From: JANOBD01 sp031411495
GTDB lineage: Bacteria; Planctomycetota; Phycisphaerae; Tepidisphaerales; Tepidisphaeraceae
Reading direction: 5' to 3'
Assembly: GCA_031411495.1 (NCBI GenBank)
Contig: JANOBD010000072.1
Location: forward strand, 1-28,416
Length of the DNA: 28,416 nucleotides
Of the stretch, positions 1 through 7,610 are shown one piece after another. The translations under genes and the position numbers were made by a program. The notes under the pieces are model-generated. The model had not been told where the DNA came from. It did not search any database and saw only the letters and a list, made by a program, of their open reading frames with translations. Each line of letters starts with the position of its first letter. The stretch's first letter is position 1.

Positions 1-450
1 TTCGAGTTCGCTCTTGAGGTGGCGGACGCGCAGCAGCGACTTCACGCGCGTCAGCAGCTCGAACTTGTTCACCGGCTTGCTGATGAAGTCGTCCGTGCCA
101 CACTCGGCCGCCTGTTCGACGTCGCCGAGTTCGTTCAGCGCGGTGACCATCAGGATCTGGATGTCGCGCGTCTTCTCGTCACCTTTGAGTTTTCGACAAA
201 CCTGGTACCCGCTCATGCGCGGCATCATGATGTCGAGGAGGATCAGATCCGGATGGTGTTGCTCGACGGCCTCCAGCGCTTCGATGCCGTCGCCGGCGGT
301 GTGCAGCTTCACTGGCAACGTTTCCAGGAACGCCTGGAGCAGTTCGACGTTTTGCGGGTTGTCATCGACGATCAGTACGGTCGACTGGGGCAGGAACGAC
401 TCGTGGGTCGTGGCTTGCGCGGCGGGAATCGGCGTCGTTGTATCGGACAT
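1..450 (-). CDS. response regulator receiver protein (3' end cut by window)
   Basis: The 150 visible codons encode a CheY-like receiver domain after a roughly 22-residue Ser/Thr/Pro-rich leader. The family's key residues are present: the acidic pair D29-D30 in VLIVDDNPQN, the phospho-acceptor D73 in LILLDIMMP, T103 in MVTAL, and K125 in the SKPV motif. After the receiver the chain enters a charged helix (RVRHLKSELE), which commonly leads into an output or coiled-coil domain such as HD-GYP, GGDEF or a histidine kinase. That output lies beyond the left edge, so its function cannot be named. The start is the ATG at 450. It presumably accepts phosphate from a sensor kinase not seen here. Confidence 0.9.
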   Translation of the reverse strand, partial: MSDTTTPIPAAQATTHESFLPQSTVLIVDDNPQNVELLQAFLETLPVKLHTAGDGIEALEAVEQHHPDLILLDIMMPRMSGYQVCRKLKGDEKTRDIQILMVTALNELGDVEQAAECGTDDFISKPVNKFELLTRVKSLLRVRHLKSELE

Positions 451-527
451 GAGTTTTCACCTTACGCCGGTCAAAATGGCGTGTAAAGATCGGCTAGTTG
501 CCGGAGGTCGCGATCGCCGCTGACAGC

Positions 528-779
528 TTACTTGGCGTCCTGTTTCCAACTCACGAGTTCGTAAAATCCGCCGGTATCGCGACGCAGATAGCCGAGCGTG
601 GCCAGTTCCTCCCACACCGTCCGCCCGAAACCGGAAGGAGGCTGCATGGAGACGATCTTGCTCTTGTCGGAGCTCATCGGCCCGTGACCGAGGCGCGAGT
701 CTTCCTCGAGCTGGCTCGCTTTCAGCCGTTTCTTAAATGCCTTGAGGGCTTTCCGCTGGTCTTCGTTGAGATCGTTCAT
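528..779 (-). CDS. small conserved hypothetical protein (83 aa)
   Basis: An 83-residue, lysine-rich soluble protein starting MNDLNEDQRKALKAFKKRLK. The first 25 residues are predicted helical; the C-terminal half (GRTVWEELATLGYLRRDTGGFYELV) resembles a small winged-helix-like fold, but I cannot assign a domain. I chose the ATG at 779 over an upstream in-frame ATG at 827 because a GGGAG ribosome-binding site lies about 5 nt before it and the protein-like sequence begins there. From memory, similar short proteins occur in other planctomycetes without known function. It lies between the response regulator and tetR, all on the minus strand. Confidence 0.7.
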   Translation of the reverse strand: MNDLNEDQRKALKAFKKRLKASQLEEDSRLGHGPMSSDKSKIVSMQPPSGFGRTVWEELATLGYLRRDTGGFYELVSWKQDAK

Positions 780-858
780 CGACACTCCCGAAACCGTGCA
801 TTCTCGCCGAGTGGCGGCGCAACTCAAGTTTGTCCGCCGGAACGAACGCAGGATACGC

Positions 859-1473
859 TCAGGGGAGCACGCGCATGGCCATTGCGCCGACGGATTCCAG
901 TTGTTCGCGCGTCGCGCCGCCTGCCGATTGAACCGACATTCCCCAGACGACGGTGATCACAAACCTGGCGGCGTTCTGGGCGGCGTAGTTCCCTGGCAGA
1001 TCGCCGGTTGCGACCGCGTGCTCCATTCGTCGGGCGAGTGCCGCCTCGGCGCCGGCACGCCGCATCGCCAGCGACTTCCGGACCGCGCTACAGTTCGGCC
1101 CGGTCGCGAGCGCGCCGTGGACGAGGAGACACCCATCGGGATGGCGCGGGTCCATGGCGAGGTCGATCGCACCGGCGAAGAGTTTTCTCAAGACAAGCTC
1201 GATCGTCGGCTCGCGAAGTGCCGTCGGAAGGTACACCGCTTTTTTCTGAAGGTAGCGTTCGAGCGTCTTGTGGAACAGCGTCTTCTTGTCGCCAAAGGCG
1301 TTGTAGAGGCTCGGTCCGCTGATTTTCATCGCGCGTGTAAGTGCCGAGAGCGAAGTGCCTTCGTACCCATGCTGCCAGAAGAGCATCATCGCGGCATCGA
1401 GCGATTTCTCTGGATCAAAGGAACGTGGCCGGCCGCGCTTCAATGTTTTTGTCCTCAACGAATTTCTGAACAC
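859..1473 (-). CDS. TetR/AcrR family transcriptional regulator
   Basis: A 204-residue TetR-type repressor. The N-terminal DNA-binding domain follows the family pattern: RGRPRSFDPEKSLDAAM, a helix ending WQHGYEGTSLSALTRAM, then the recognition segment KISGPSLYNAFGDKKTLF. The C-terminal two thirds is the variable ligand-binding and dimerisation domain, including CLLVHGALATGP. There is no ATG before the HTH. The frame opens at a GTG (1473), while a TTG at 1443 (giving MKRGRPRSF) follows a GAGG box at about 9 nt and may be the true start. The gene is divergent from the BNR/VOC/MoaD cluster, and an 18-bp palindrome in the shared intergenic region is its likely operator. The ligand is unknown. Confidence 0.9.
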   Translation of the reverse strand: MFRNSLRTKTLKRGRPRSFDPEKSLDAAMMLFWQHGYEGTSLSALTRAMKISGPSLYNAFGDKKTLFHKTLERYLQKKAVYLPTALREPTIELVLRKLFAGAIDLAMDPRHPDGCLLVHGALATGPNCSAVRKSLAMRRAGAEAALARRMEHAVATGDLPGNYAAQNAARFVITVVWGMSVQSAGGATREQLESVGAMAMRVLP

Positions 1474-1505
1474 AGCAAATAATACCCTTGAAGTGTCGCG
1501 CGGTC

Positions 1506-1523
1506 ATCGATATTTGTATCGAT
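1506..1523. promoter_or_regulatory. 18-bp palindrome, candidate TetR operator
   Basis: ATCGATATTTGTATCGAT is a perfect inverted repeat (7-bp arms, 4-nt centre). It lies in the 202-bp divergent intergenic region, 33 bp upstream of the tetR frame and about 150 bp upstream of the propeller gene. Size and position fit a TetR-family operator controlling both directions. Binding is inferred. Confidence 0.5.
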
Positions 1524-1622
1524 CGTTCCAAAATGATTGGCCTGCGGTCGCGAAAGGTGAAATGTAGGAATTGCATCGGCCGGGAAGGCCGCAGGCATGG
1601 GTGCGTTTTCGCGAGCGCACTT

Positions 1623-1638
1623 TGCCGCGAACGCGGCA
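1623..1638. promoter_or_regulatory. 16-bp GC-rich palindrome in the leader of the propeller gene
   Basis: TGCCGCGAACGCGGCA has perfect 7-bp arms with a 2-nt centre and ends 37 bp before the ATG at 1676. It could be a second protein-binding site or, if transcribed, a hairpin in the 5' leader. The loop would be very tight, so a DNA site seems more likely. In GC-rich DNA some such palindromes arise by chance. Confidence 0.3.
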
Positions 1639-1675
1639 GCAGACGATCGAAATTTCTTCAATGCGGGAGGCAGCG

Positions 1676-2842
1676 ATGGCAGGCGTACGAGTTCTCGTTG
1701 GTACGAAAAAGGGTGCGTTCCTCTGCGAGTCGGACGCCGGCCGAAAGAAGTGGAACATTACCGGCCCGCATTTCGCCGGTTGGGAGATCTATCACATGAA
1801 GGGCTCGCCGGTGGATCCGAACCGGATCTACGTCTCGCAGACGAGTGGCTGGTTCGGGCAGATCATCCAACGCTCCAGCGATGGCGGCAAGACCTGGGAG
1901 CAGCCGGGTGTCGATCCGAACGAGCCCAAGACCGGTCCCGACGGCATGCCCAAAGCCCAAAGCAACAAGTTCCAATACGAAGGGGATCCCGGCACGCATC
2001 AACATTACGACGGGACCCCGCGGAAGTGGGAGTTCAAACGCGTCTGGCACATCGAGCCGTGCCTGACGAATCCGGATGTCGCCTATGCCGGCGTCGAAGA
2101 TGCGGCCATCTTCAAGACCACCGATGGCGGGAAGAACTGGAAGGAACTGCCCGGTCTCCGTGCGCAGCGCGGCAATGAATGGTCGCCCGGCGCCGGCGGA
2201 CTCGGGCTGCACACGATCATCATCGACCCGAGTAACCAGAAGCGGCTGTTCATCGCGATCTCGGCTGCCGGCGCCTTTCGGAGCGACGACGGCGGTGCGA
2301 ACTGGAAGCCGATCAACCGTGGCCTCAAATCACAATACATTCCCGATCCCAACGCCGAGATCGGCCACTGCGTTCACCGCATCGCTCAGCACGGCAAGAA
2401 GCCCGAGACGCTCTACATGCAGAAGCACTGGGATGTGATGCGCTCCGACGATGCCGGCGACAGCTGGTACGAAGTTTCCGGCAACCTGCCGAGCGACTTC
2501 GGCTTTCCGATCGACGTTCACGCGCACGAGCCCGAGACGATCTACGTCGTGCCGATCAAGAGCGACAGCGAACACTATCCGCCGGAAGGAAAGCTGCGCG
2601 TCTACCGCAGCAAGACCGGCGGCAACGAGTGGGAGGCGCTCACCAACGGCCTCCCGCAGGAGAACTGTTTCGTGAACGTCCTGCGCGACGCGATGTGCGT
2701 GGACAAGCTCGACCAGTGCGGCGTCTACTTCGGCACGACCGGCGGGCAGGTCTATTGTTCGCCGGATGGCGGCAATACCTGGAGCGCAATCGCGCGCGAC
2801 CTTCCTGCGGTGTTGTCGGTCGAAGTACAGACGCTCAAGTGA
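1676..2842 (+). CDS. BNR/sialidase-like beta-propeller protein
   Basis: A 388-residue protein starting MAGVRVLVGTKKGAF, with no signal peptide, so it is probably cytoplasmic. It carries repeated Asp-box (BNR) signatures of the form S-x-D-G-G-x-x-W: SSDGGKTW, TTDGGKNW, SDDGGANW, SDDAGDSW and SPDGGNTW, spread along the chain as expected for a six- or seven-bladed propeller of the sialidase/VPS10 type. Annotation pipelines often call this family exo-alpha-sialidase or glycosyl hydrolase, but Asp boxes are structural and do not prove hydrolase activity. The start at 1676 has GGGAGG 5 nt upstream; upstream in-frame ATGs at 1571 and 1661 lack this. It heads a plus-strand cluster with the VOC and MoaD-like genes. 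Confidence 0.85.
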   Translation: MAGVRVLVGTKKGAFLCESDAGRKKWNITGPHFAGWEIYHMKGSPVDPNRIYVSQTSGWFGQIIQRSSDGGKTWEQPGVDPNEPKTGPDGMPKAQSNKFQYEGDPGTHQHYDGTPRKWEFKRVWHIEPCLTNPDVAYAGVEDAAIFKTTDGGKNWKELPGLRAQRGNEWSPGAGGLGLHTIIIDPSNQKRLFIAISAAGAFRSDDGGANWKPINRGLKSQYIPDPNAEIGHCVHRIAQHGKKPETLYMQKHWDVMRSDDAGDSWYEVSGNLPSDFGFPIDVHAHEPETIYVVPIKSDSEHYPPEGKLRVYRSKTGGNEWEALTNGLPQENCFVNVLRDAMCVDKLDQCGVYFGTTGGQVYCSPDGGNTWSAIARDLPAVLSVEVQTLK

Positions 2843-2863
2843 TCGCGGTTTCCCCGGCGTTCG

Positions 2864-2895
2864 GGCGCGCCGATCCTTTCGTTCATCGGCGCGCC
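2864..2895 (+). terminator. intergenic stem-loop between propeller and VOC genes
   Basis: A perfect 11-bp GC-rich stem (GGCGCGCCGAT / ATCGGCGCGCC) with a 10-nt loop lies 21 bp after the propeller stop and ends 30 bp before the GTG start of the next gene. No T-run follows, so it is not a classical intrinsic terminator. It could attenuate transcription or protect the 3' end of the first transcript. Confidence 0.45.
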
Positions 2896-2925
2896 AAATA
2901 TCACGGACCTTCAATCTGGAGCCAC

Positions 2926-3384
2926 GTGCAGGAAATCACTCCCTTCCTCTGGCTCAATGACAATGCCGAAGCTGCGGCGAAGTTCTACGTCTCGATCTTC
3001 AAGAACTCCTCCATTCTCGAATCGCTTCCCGGGCCAGGCGGAAAGCCGCTCACCGTGACGTTTCAGCTCGAAGGGCAGGAGTTCATCGCCCTCAACGGCG
3101 GGCCGTACTACCAGATGACGCCGGCGATCTCCTTCTTCACCAAGTGCGACACGCAGGAAGAAGTGGACCGGCTCTGGAATGCGCTCCTCGATGGCGGCAA
3201 GCCGATGCAGTGCGGCTGGCTGACCGACAAGTTCGGGGTTTCATGGCAAATCATTCCCATCCAACTCGGCCAGATGCTCAAAAGTTCTGAAAAAGCGAAG
3301 GCCAAGCGCGCCATGGACGCGATGATGGGCATGGTCAAGCTCGATATCGGCGAACTCCAACGCGCATTCGATGGTGTAGATTGA
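2926..3384 (+). CDS. VOC superfamily / PhnB-like protein
   Basis: A 152-residue glyoxalase-fold protein of the '3-demethylubiquinone-9 3-methyltransferase' (PhnB-like, PF06983) type. Family hallmarks: the start VQEITPFLWLNDNAEAAAKFY, the strand LTVTFQLEGQEFIALNGGP, the segment AISFFTKCDTQEEVDRLW, and CGWLTDKFGVSWQIIP. The two beta-alpha-beta-beta-beta modules are complete and the length is typical. The enzymatic role of this subfamily is generally unknown despite its name. No ATG is available at the right place; the GTG at 2926 is preceded by GGAG 4 nt upstream. It lies between the propeller gene and the MoaD-like gene, with only 13 bp to the latter, which suggests co-transcription. Confidence 0.85.
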   Translation: MQEITPFLWLNDNAEAAAKFYVSIFKNSSILESLPGPGGKPLTVTFQLEGQEFIALNGGPYYQMTPAISFFTKCDTQEEVDRLWNALLDGGKPMQCGWLTDKFGVSWQIIPIQLGQMLKSSEKAKAKRAMDAMMGMVKLDIGELQRAFDGVD

Positions 3385-3397
3385 GGCTCGACCTGCA

Positions 3398-3700
3398 ATG
3401 CCCGCCGTTCGCGTCATTCTCCCGTACCATCTCACCGTGCTCGCGAAATGCGAGCGCGAGGTTTCGCTCGACGTTGAAGCGCCGATCACGATTCGATCCG
3501 TGCTGGACGCGCTCGAAAACCAGTTTCACTCCCTTCGCGGCACGGTTCGCGAGTACGGATCACTCAAGCGGCGGGCGCTCGTCCGCTTCTACGCATGCGA
3601 AGAAGACCTCAGCCACATACCACCCGACGACCCGTTGCCGGCCGCTGTTGTCGAAGGACGTGAACCGTTCATCATCCTCGGCGCGATCGCCGGCGGATGA
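3398..3700 (+). CDS. MoaD/ThiS-like beta-grasp protein with C-terminal GG
   Basis: A 100-residue beta-grasp protein. It opens with the strand VRVILPYHLTVLA, continues with REVSLDVEAPITIRSVLDALENQF (the characteristic 'T-x-x-x-V-L-x-x-L' helix), and ends in FIILGAIAGG. The terminal diglycine is the hallmark of sulfur-carrier proteins (MoaD, ThiS) and ubiquitin-like modifiers, which are adenylated and thiocarboxylated by an E1-like partner. No ThiF/MoeB-like E1, MoaE or ThiG is present in this window, so it is probably not the housekeeping MoaD. From memory, this MoaD subtype often neighbours the same BNR propeller family, which points to a shared, uncharacterised role. Confidence 0.8.
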   Translation: MPAVRVILPYHLTVLAKCEREVSLDVEAPITIRSVLDALENQFHSLRGTVREYGSLKRRALVRFYACEEDLSHIPPDDPLPAAVVEGREPFIILGAIAGG

Positions 3701-3729
3701 GGTTCACGATCCCTTCCGAAAGATTGCGA

Positions 3730-3752
3730 AGGCGTGACACCCTCACACGCCT
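3730..3752. terminator. stem-loop between convergent genes
   Basis: AGGCGTG / CACGCCT form a 7-bp stem with a 9-nt loop, midway between the stop of the MoaD-like gene and the stop of the converging TPR-redoxin gene. The position fits a bidirectional terminator, but no T-run follows on either strand. Confidence 0.35.
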
Positions 3753-3770
3753 CCGGTCAATTCGGTGCGG

Positions 3771-6005
3771 TTAAGTTGAAGGTTGCGTCGTCGCGGGCGC
3801 GCCGTTCATCCGCTTCAGCGACTTCAACAGGAAATCCGTATCGGTGAACGGATCGCCGCCGGTGCGCTTCCAGTGCACCCGGCCCTTCGTGTCGATCAGG
3901 ATCGTCGAGTGCAACTCCATCTCTTCAAAGTCATCGTAAGACGTGAACCGGCGGGCGTTGTCGTGGTCGCGGTCCGAAATAAGCCGGGTCGACAGTTTGC
4001 TCAGCTTCTCCGAGGCTTTGTTTTTCTCCGGGGTGGCGCTGCTGACTGCGAGCACGACGGCGTTCTCGGCGGCCCAATCGGTCGCGCGGTTGTTGATCGC
4101 AACCAGTTGCTCGACGCAGTGCACACATTCGTCCCCGAGATAGAACACGAGCAGGACGTTCTTGCCGCGGAAGTCCTCGAGGCCGACGGTCTTGCCGTCG
4201 GTGTCGAGGCAATTCAGCTCTGGCGCGGCGAAGGGTTCCCAGTTCAGCGGGCCGAGGTTCGATTGCGCATCGAGCGTGTACGGCCTTTCCGGTGCCGGCG
4301 TTTGCGCGATCGGAGCGGCGTCGAGTCCCAGGGCATCGATTTCCGCTTTCCATCGCAATCCGGGATCGCAATTCGACCAGACATACGCGAATCGGCCAGC
4401 GTATTCCGTCGCCTTCTCACGGTTGCCGGCTTTGAAATGGGCCAGAGCCAGGCCGGCGAGCGAGAACGCGTCGTTGCGTTCCTGTTTGAGCGAACGCTCG
4501 TAAGCCTCGATCGCGAGCCTGAACTCACCGGCGCGGAGATAGACATCGCCGAGCAGGCGATTGATCGGCCACGCCGCGTTTGGCGGATCGTTGATGTACT
4601 GGTCGGCGTCTCGCTGCTTCTTCTCGATGGCCGCGGCGTCGGTCAGGAAGCGCGTCGCGTCGAGCAGATTCCCTTCAGCGGCGCACAACAGTCCTTCCGC
4701 AATACTCAACGCCATGGTCGCGTCGTCGGCGAGATGCTCCTGGATGGTTTTGTCCGTGCTCACTGCATCCGTCTTTGTCTTTTGGGCCAGCGCCTGAATC
4801 TGCTCTTTCACCTCGGCGAGGCTGGCGCGGGCGTCAACGGTCTTGCCCTGCCCGATGTACGCGAGCGTCTCCACGTACGCCCGCTGCAGCTTGTCGGCAT
4901 CGCCTTCTCGCCACTGGATGATCCCGGGCTTGAGGATGTCATCCCACTTCTCGAACTTGATGAGTGCACGAACCTGTGCGGTCAGCCCTTCGGAGAAGGT
5001 GCCGTACTCCTGCTCCTTGTTGCTCCGCGGGTCGTGCGGTGCCGCCATCAGATCGGCGGCGCCCTGCAGCGACGCGCCGGCCATGCCGAGCTGCTCGTGG
5101 ATGTAGCAGAGGTAGTTGCGGTTGTGCGCGAAGTTCCACGTCTCAAACGGCAGCGCCAGTCGCTCGTTCATGTAGCGCAGTTCGACGCGCGTGGCGGCGT
5201 CCATTGAGCGGGCGGCCTCGTGCCACATGCCGATCTTCGAGTAGTTGTGCCCGGGCATGTGATTGGCATGGCCGATGCCGGGAACGATCTGGCCGTACGC
5301 CTGGCAACTGGCGATCGCCTGCTCGGCGAGGACGCCGTCCCAGTTATGGATGCGCGTGTGGTGCGCGCCGGGGTGATCCGGCGCTTTCTGCAGAATATCT
5401 CGAACGATCATTTCCGTCCCCAGCGCGTTGCCAGACTGAATCGAGAACATCGCAAGCAGCGTCTCGGCTTCCAGATCGTCGGGGTACTTCAGTACCAGTT
5501 CCTGGAGCTTCTGATTGAGGATCTTCACGCGGGCCGTCGGTTCGACGCTCATCGCGGCGTCCCAGGCTTCGATGTACAGACGCTCCCGGTCGCTCACGGC
5601 GTCCTTGCGTCGAACGGCTTCCTTGAGGAAGTCCTTGTAGCGCTTGACCTCGGGAAAGTCGCCGAGCCCGGTCGACCAACTGATCCCGCAGCGGGCCAGT
5701 CCCCAGTAGGCCATCGCGCAATCGGGGTCGAGCTTCAGACACCAGCGAAACGAACGCTCGGCTTCCTCGTACCAGAACGATTGCAGCAGCGCATTCCCCT
5801 GGTCAAACCATTCCTGAACCTCGGGGACCTTGCTGGTGATCGGGAAGTGCGCGCTGCCGATGCCGTCCATGTGCCACGGCTTCTGTCGAAGCCCGGTGTC
5901 GAACGCGCTGCCGTGTTTGGAATGGCCCATCGAGTCGTCTGCGCCCGCGACTGGCACGACGAGAAGCATTACGACCAGGACCAGGGGGATACTCAACGCT
6001 TTCAT
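3771..6005 (-). CDS. exported TPR protein with C-terminal thioredoxin-like domain
   Basis: A 744-residue protein. The start at 6005 (MKALSIPLVLVVMLLVVPVAGA) gives a clean signal peptide and has GGAG 5 nt upstream; the frame extends further upstream but without such a signal. The body is helical with TPR-like segments (for example NALLQSFWYEEAERSFRWCL, MAYWGLARCGISW, AGEFRLAIEAYERSLK, NDAFSLAGLALAHFKAG). The C-terminal 130 residues form an AhpC/TSA-thioredoxin-like fold: LEDFRGKNVLLVFYLG followed by C627-V-H-C630, then HSTILIDTKGRVHWKRTG. The CxxC suggests redox activity outside the cytoplasm. It ends in ATTQPST, a tail type seen elsewhere in this genome. The gene lies 187 bp downstream of the aminopeptidase-like gene. 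Confidence 0.85.
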   Translation of the reverse strand: MKALSIPLVLVVMLLVVPVAGADDSMGHSKHGSAFDTGLRQKPWHMDGIGSAHFPITSKVPEVQEWFDQGNALLQSFWYEEAERSFRWCLKLDPDCAMAYWGLARCGISWSTGLGDFPEVKRYKDFLKEAVRRKDAVSDRERLYIEAWDAAMSVEPTARVKILNQKLQELVLKYPDDLEAETLLAMFSIQSGNALGTEMIVRDILQKAPDHPGAHHTRIHNWDGVLAEQAIASCQAYGQIVPGIGHANHMPGHNYSKIGMWHEAARSMDAATRVELRYMNERLALPFETWNFAHNRNYLCYIHEQLGMAGASLQGAADLMAAPHDPRSNKEQEYGTFSEGLTAQVRALIKFEKWDDILKPGIIQWREGDADKLQRAYVETLAYIGQGKTVDARASLAEVKEQIQALAQKTKTDAVSTDKTIQEHLADDATMALSIAEGLLCAAEGNLLDATRFLTDAAAIEKKQRDADQYINDPPNAAWPINRLLGDVYLRAGEFRLAIEAYERSLKQERNDAFSLAGLALAHFKAGNREKATEYAGRFAYVWSNCDPGLRWKAEIDALGLDAAPIAQTPAPERPYTLDAQSNLGPLNWEPFAAPELNCLDTDGKTVGLEDFRGKNVLLVFYLGDECVHCVEQLVAINNRATDWAAENAVVLAVSSATPEKNKASEKLSKLSTRLISDRDHDNARRFTSYDDFEEMELHSTILIDTKGRVHWKRTGGDPFTDTDFLLKSLKRMNGAPATTQPST

Positions 6006-6192
6006 GACTGCTCCAATTTCTGCGCGAAAGGTGATCAACCGGCGACGTGTGAACCCGAGTGCGGCGTCCATGAGCGGCCTGGCATATTCGAGTGGCCCAG
6101 CCGTTCACGACGCGGACCGAGTGTACTGCACACCGATGGAAGCGCTTCCGAATGTTTTACAAGCGGACGCACTTCTCAGATGTCGCCGACAT

Positions 6193-7371
6193 TCACTGTT
6201 TGAGCGTTCCACTCTCGACGAGCGTCTTGCCATCGATCGTCACGGTGCTGCCCGGCAGAAATCCCGTGAACGAGTATGGCGCGTCGTTCTCGCCACCCGC
6301 CCACGTGTTGCCGCCGATGCTCAGTGACACCATGCCGGAGGCGACCCAGGTCAACAACTTCGGCGACGGCTTCACGGCCGGGTTGATGCCGAGATCGAAG
6401 CCCGCGAACTCTTCCTTGCCCGCACCGGCCGCGTCGTACTGCGCCTTGATCGCCTCGAAGCCCGCGCCGCCGCTCATCGACGTCACTTTTCCGTTCCTGA
6501 TGTCGAGGGTCACGCCAGTGACGTCTTTGCCCATGAACATCACGCGATCGATGACGATCTTCCCGTTGGCCGAGCCCTGGGTCGGAGTCGAATAGACTTC
6601 GCCGGCGGGCAGCCACACCATGCACGCCGCGCCGCCCTTGGCCCGATCTTCATCCGAGATCACGCCGTCGGACACCAGCACGGGCCGGTGCTCGATGCCG
6701 AAGGTCAGGTCGGTTCCGTTCGGGTTGGTGATGTGCACCTGCTTTCCTTTCTCGATTGCCGCTTTGACTTTCGCGCCGCTCGACTGAAGCGCCGCGTAGT
6801 CGACGTTCACACCGGCCCAGAACGTTTGCGAGAGTTCATCCACCGACATGCCGTACTGCTTGGCGGTCGCTTCGGTGGGGAACAGCCCGTTGCCGAGCGC
6901 CACTTGCCGGACACCTCGCTTCATCATCGCCTCGAAGACCGGCATGCCAGCGTTGCCTCGCGCGGTCATTCGCTCTGGCGATGCGTCCGCAAACAGTGCC
7001 GGGTTTTCCATCGAATCGATTGTGATCTGCGCGTCCACGATTCCCGCCAGCGCGAGGCCCAGCGCATCAGCCTGGCTATCGAGCGAAGCCGGCACTTCAT
7101 CGAACATCCGCCGGGCCAGTTGGTCCGAGCCGACAGTCAGGATCGGGAAGGCGCCCTTCTTCCGCACTTCCACGGCGACGCTCTCCAGCAGCGGCATGTC
7201 GGTCGCGCGGCCGGAGATCATCACCTTGTCGCCTTTTTTGATGTTCGCTGCCGATTCGACGAGCGTGCGAGCGGTCGTATTCGGATCGGTCGGACCCGAG
7301 GCCCATGCCGAAACCGCCGAAGCCAGAACACCCATGCACAATGCCGCCGCGTACGATTTCGTCCATTTCAT
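6193..7371 (-). CDS. exported M29 aminopeptidase-like protein, metal ligands lost
   Basis: A 392-residue protein with a signal peptide (MKWTKSYAAALCMGVLASAVSAWA), starting at the ATG 7371 with GGAG 6 nt upstream; a GTG directly precedes it. The fold is that of peptidase family M29 (aminopeptidase T/AmpS/PepS), including N-terminal NIKKGDKVMISGRATDMPLLESVAVEVRK and the C-terminal motifs LPAGEVYSTP, FDLGINP, GMVSLSIGGN and NDAPYSFTGF. M29 enzymes bind two metals through E, E, H, H and D. Here E258 is kept, the second Glu is Asp (D326), and the two His and the Asp appear as S349, S367 and T369. If the alignment is right, the canonical metallopeptidase site is absent, so this may be a secreted pseudoenzyme or a binding protein. 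Confidence 0.8.
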   Translation of the reverse strand: MKWTKSYAAALCMGVLASAVSAWASGPTDPNTTARTLVESAANIKKGDKVMISGRATDMPLLESVAVEVRKKGAFPILTVGSDQLARRMFDEVPASLDSQADALGLALAGIVDAQITIDSMENPALFADASPERMTARGNAGMPVFEAMMKRGVRQVALGNGLFPTEATAKQYGMSVDELSQTFWAGVNVDYAALQSSGAKVKAAIEKGKQVHITNPNGTDLTFGIEHRPVLVSDGVISDEDRAKGGAACMVWLPAGEVYSTPTQGSANGKIVIDRVMFMGKDVTGVTLDIRNGKVTSMSGGAGFEAIKAQYDAAGAGKEEFAGFDLGINPAVKPSPKLLTWVASGMVSLSIGGNTWAGGENDAPYSFTGFLPGSTVTIDGKTLVESGTLKQ

Positions 7372-7544
7372 CACGATCTCCAGTTTTACATTCCACCTGA
7401 TTCGCCCGCGCCATTCGCGGGTTCAGCCACCAAGCGACGCGGGTTCGCCACGTGCGACAGGATTCGACCGAAATCTCCGAAAAAACCCAGGAGCGGCAGG
7501 GCACGCGATGCACTGTGAGTTTGGGCAACCGTTTTCTCGCCAAA

Positions 7545-7570
7545 GTGGGACGTTGTGGGACACCACGGGA
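7545..7570 (+). promoter_or_regulatory. MraZ-box-like array of 10-bp-phased GTGGGA repeats
   Basis: GTGGGA occurs at 7545 and 7555 and a degenerate ACGGGA at 7565, so TGGGA-type pentamers recur every 10 bp with 5-nt spacers. This matches the TGGGN-N5 direct repeats bound by MraZ upstream of the division and cell wall (dcw) cluster in other bacteria. No mraZ or dcw gene follows; the nearest plus-strand gene is the FHA gene 434 bp downstream. Confidence 0.4.
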
Positions 7571-7610
7571 ACCCGCATCGCCCCATCTCGCACCTCCATC
7601 CCGTGTTAAC

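Noticed and set aside
3783..5207. 474-codon plus-strand frame opposite the TPR-redoxin gene
   Set aside because: No motifs and RH-rich composition; the minus strand has a signal peptide, TPRs and CxxC.
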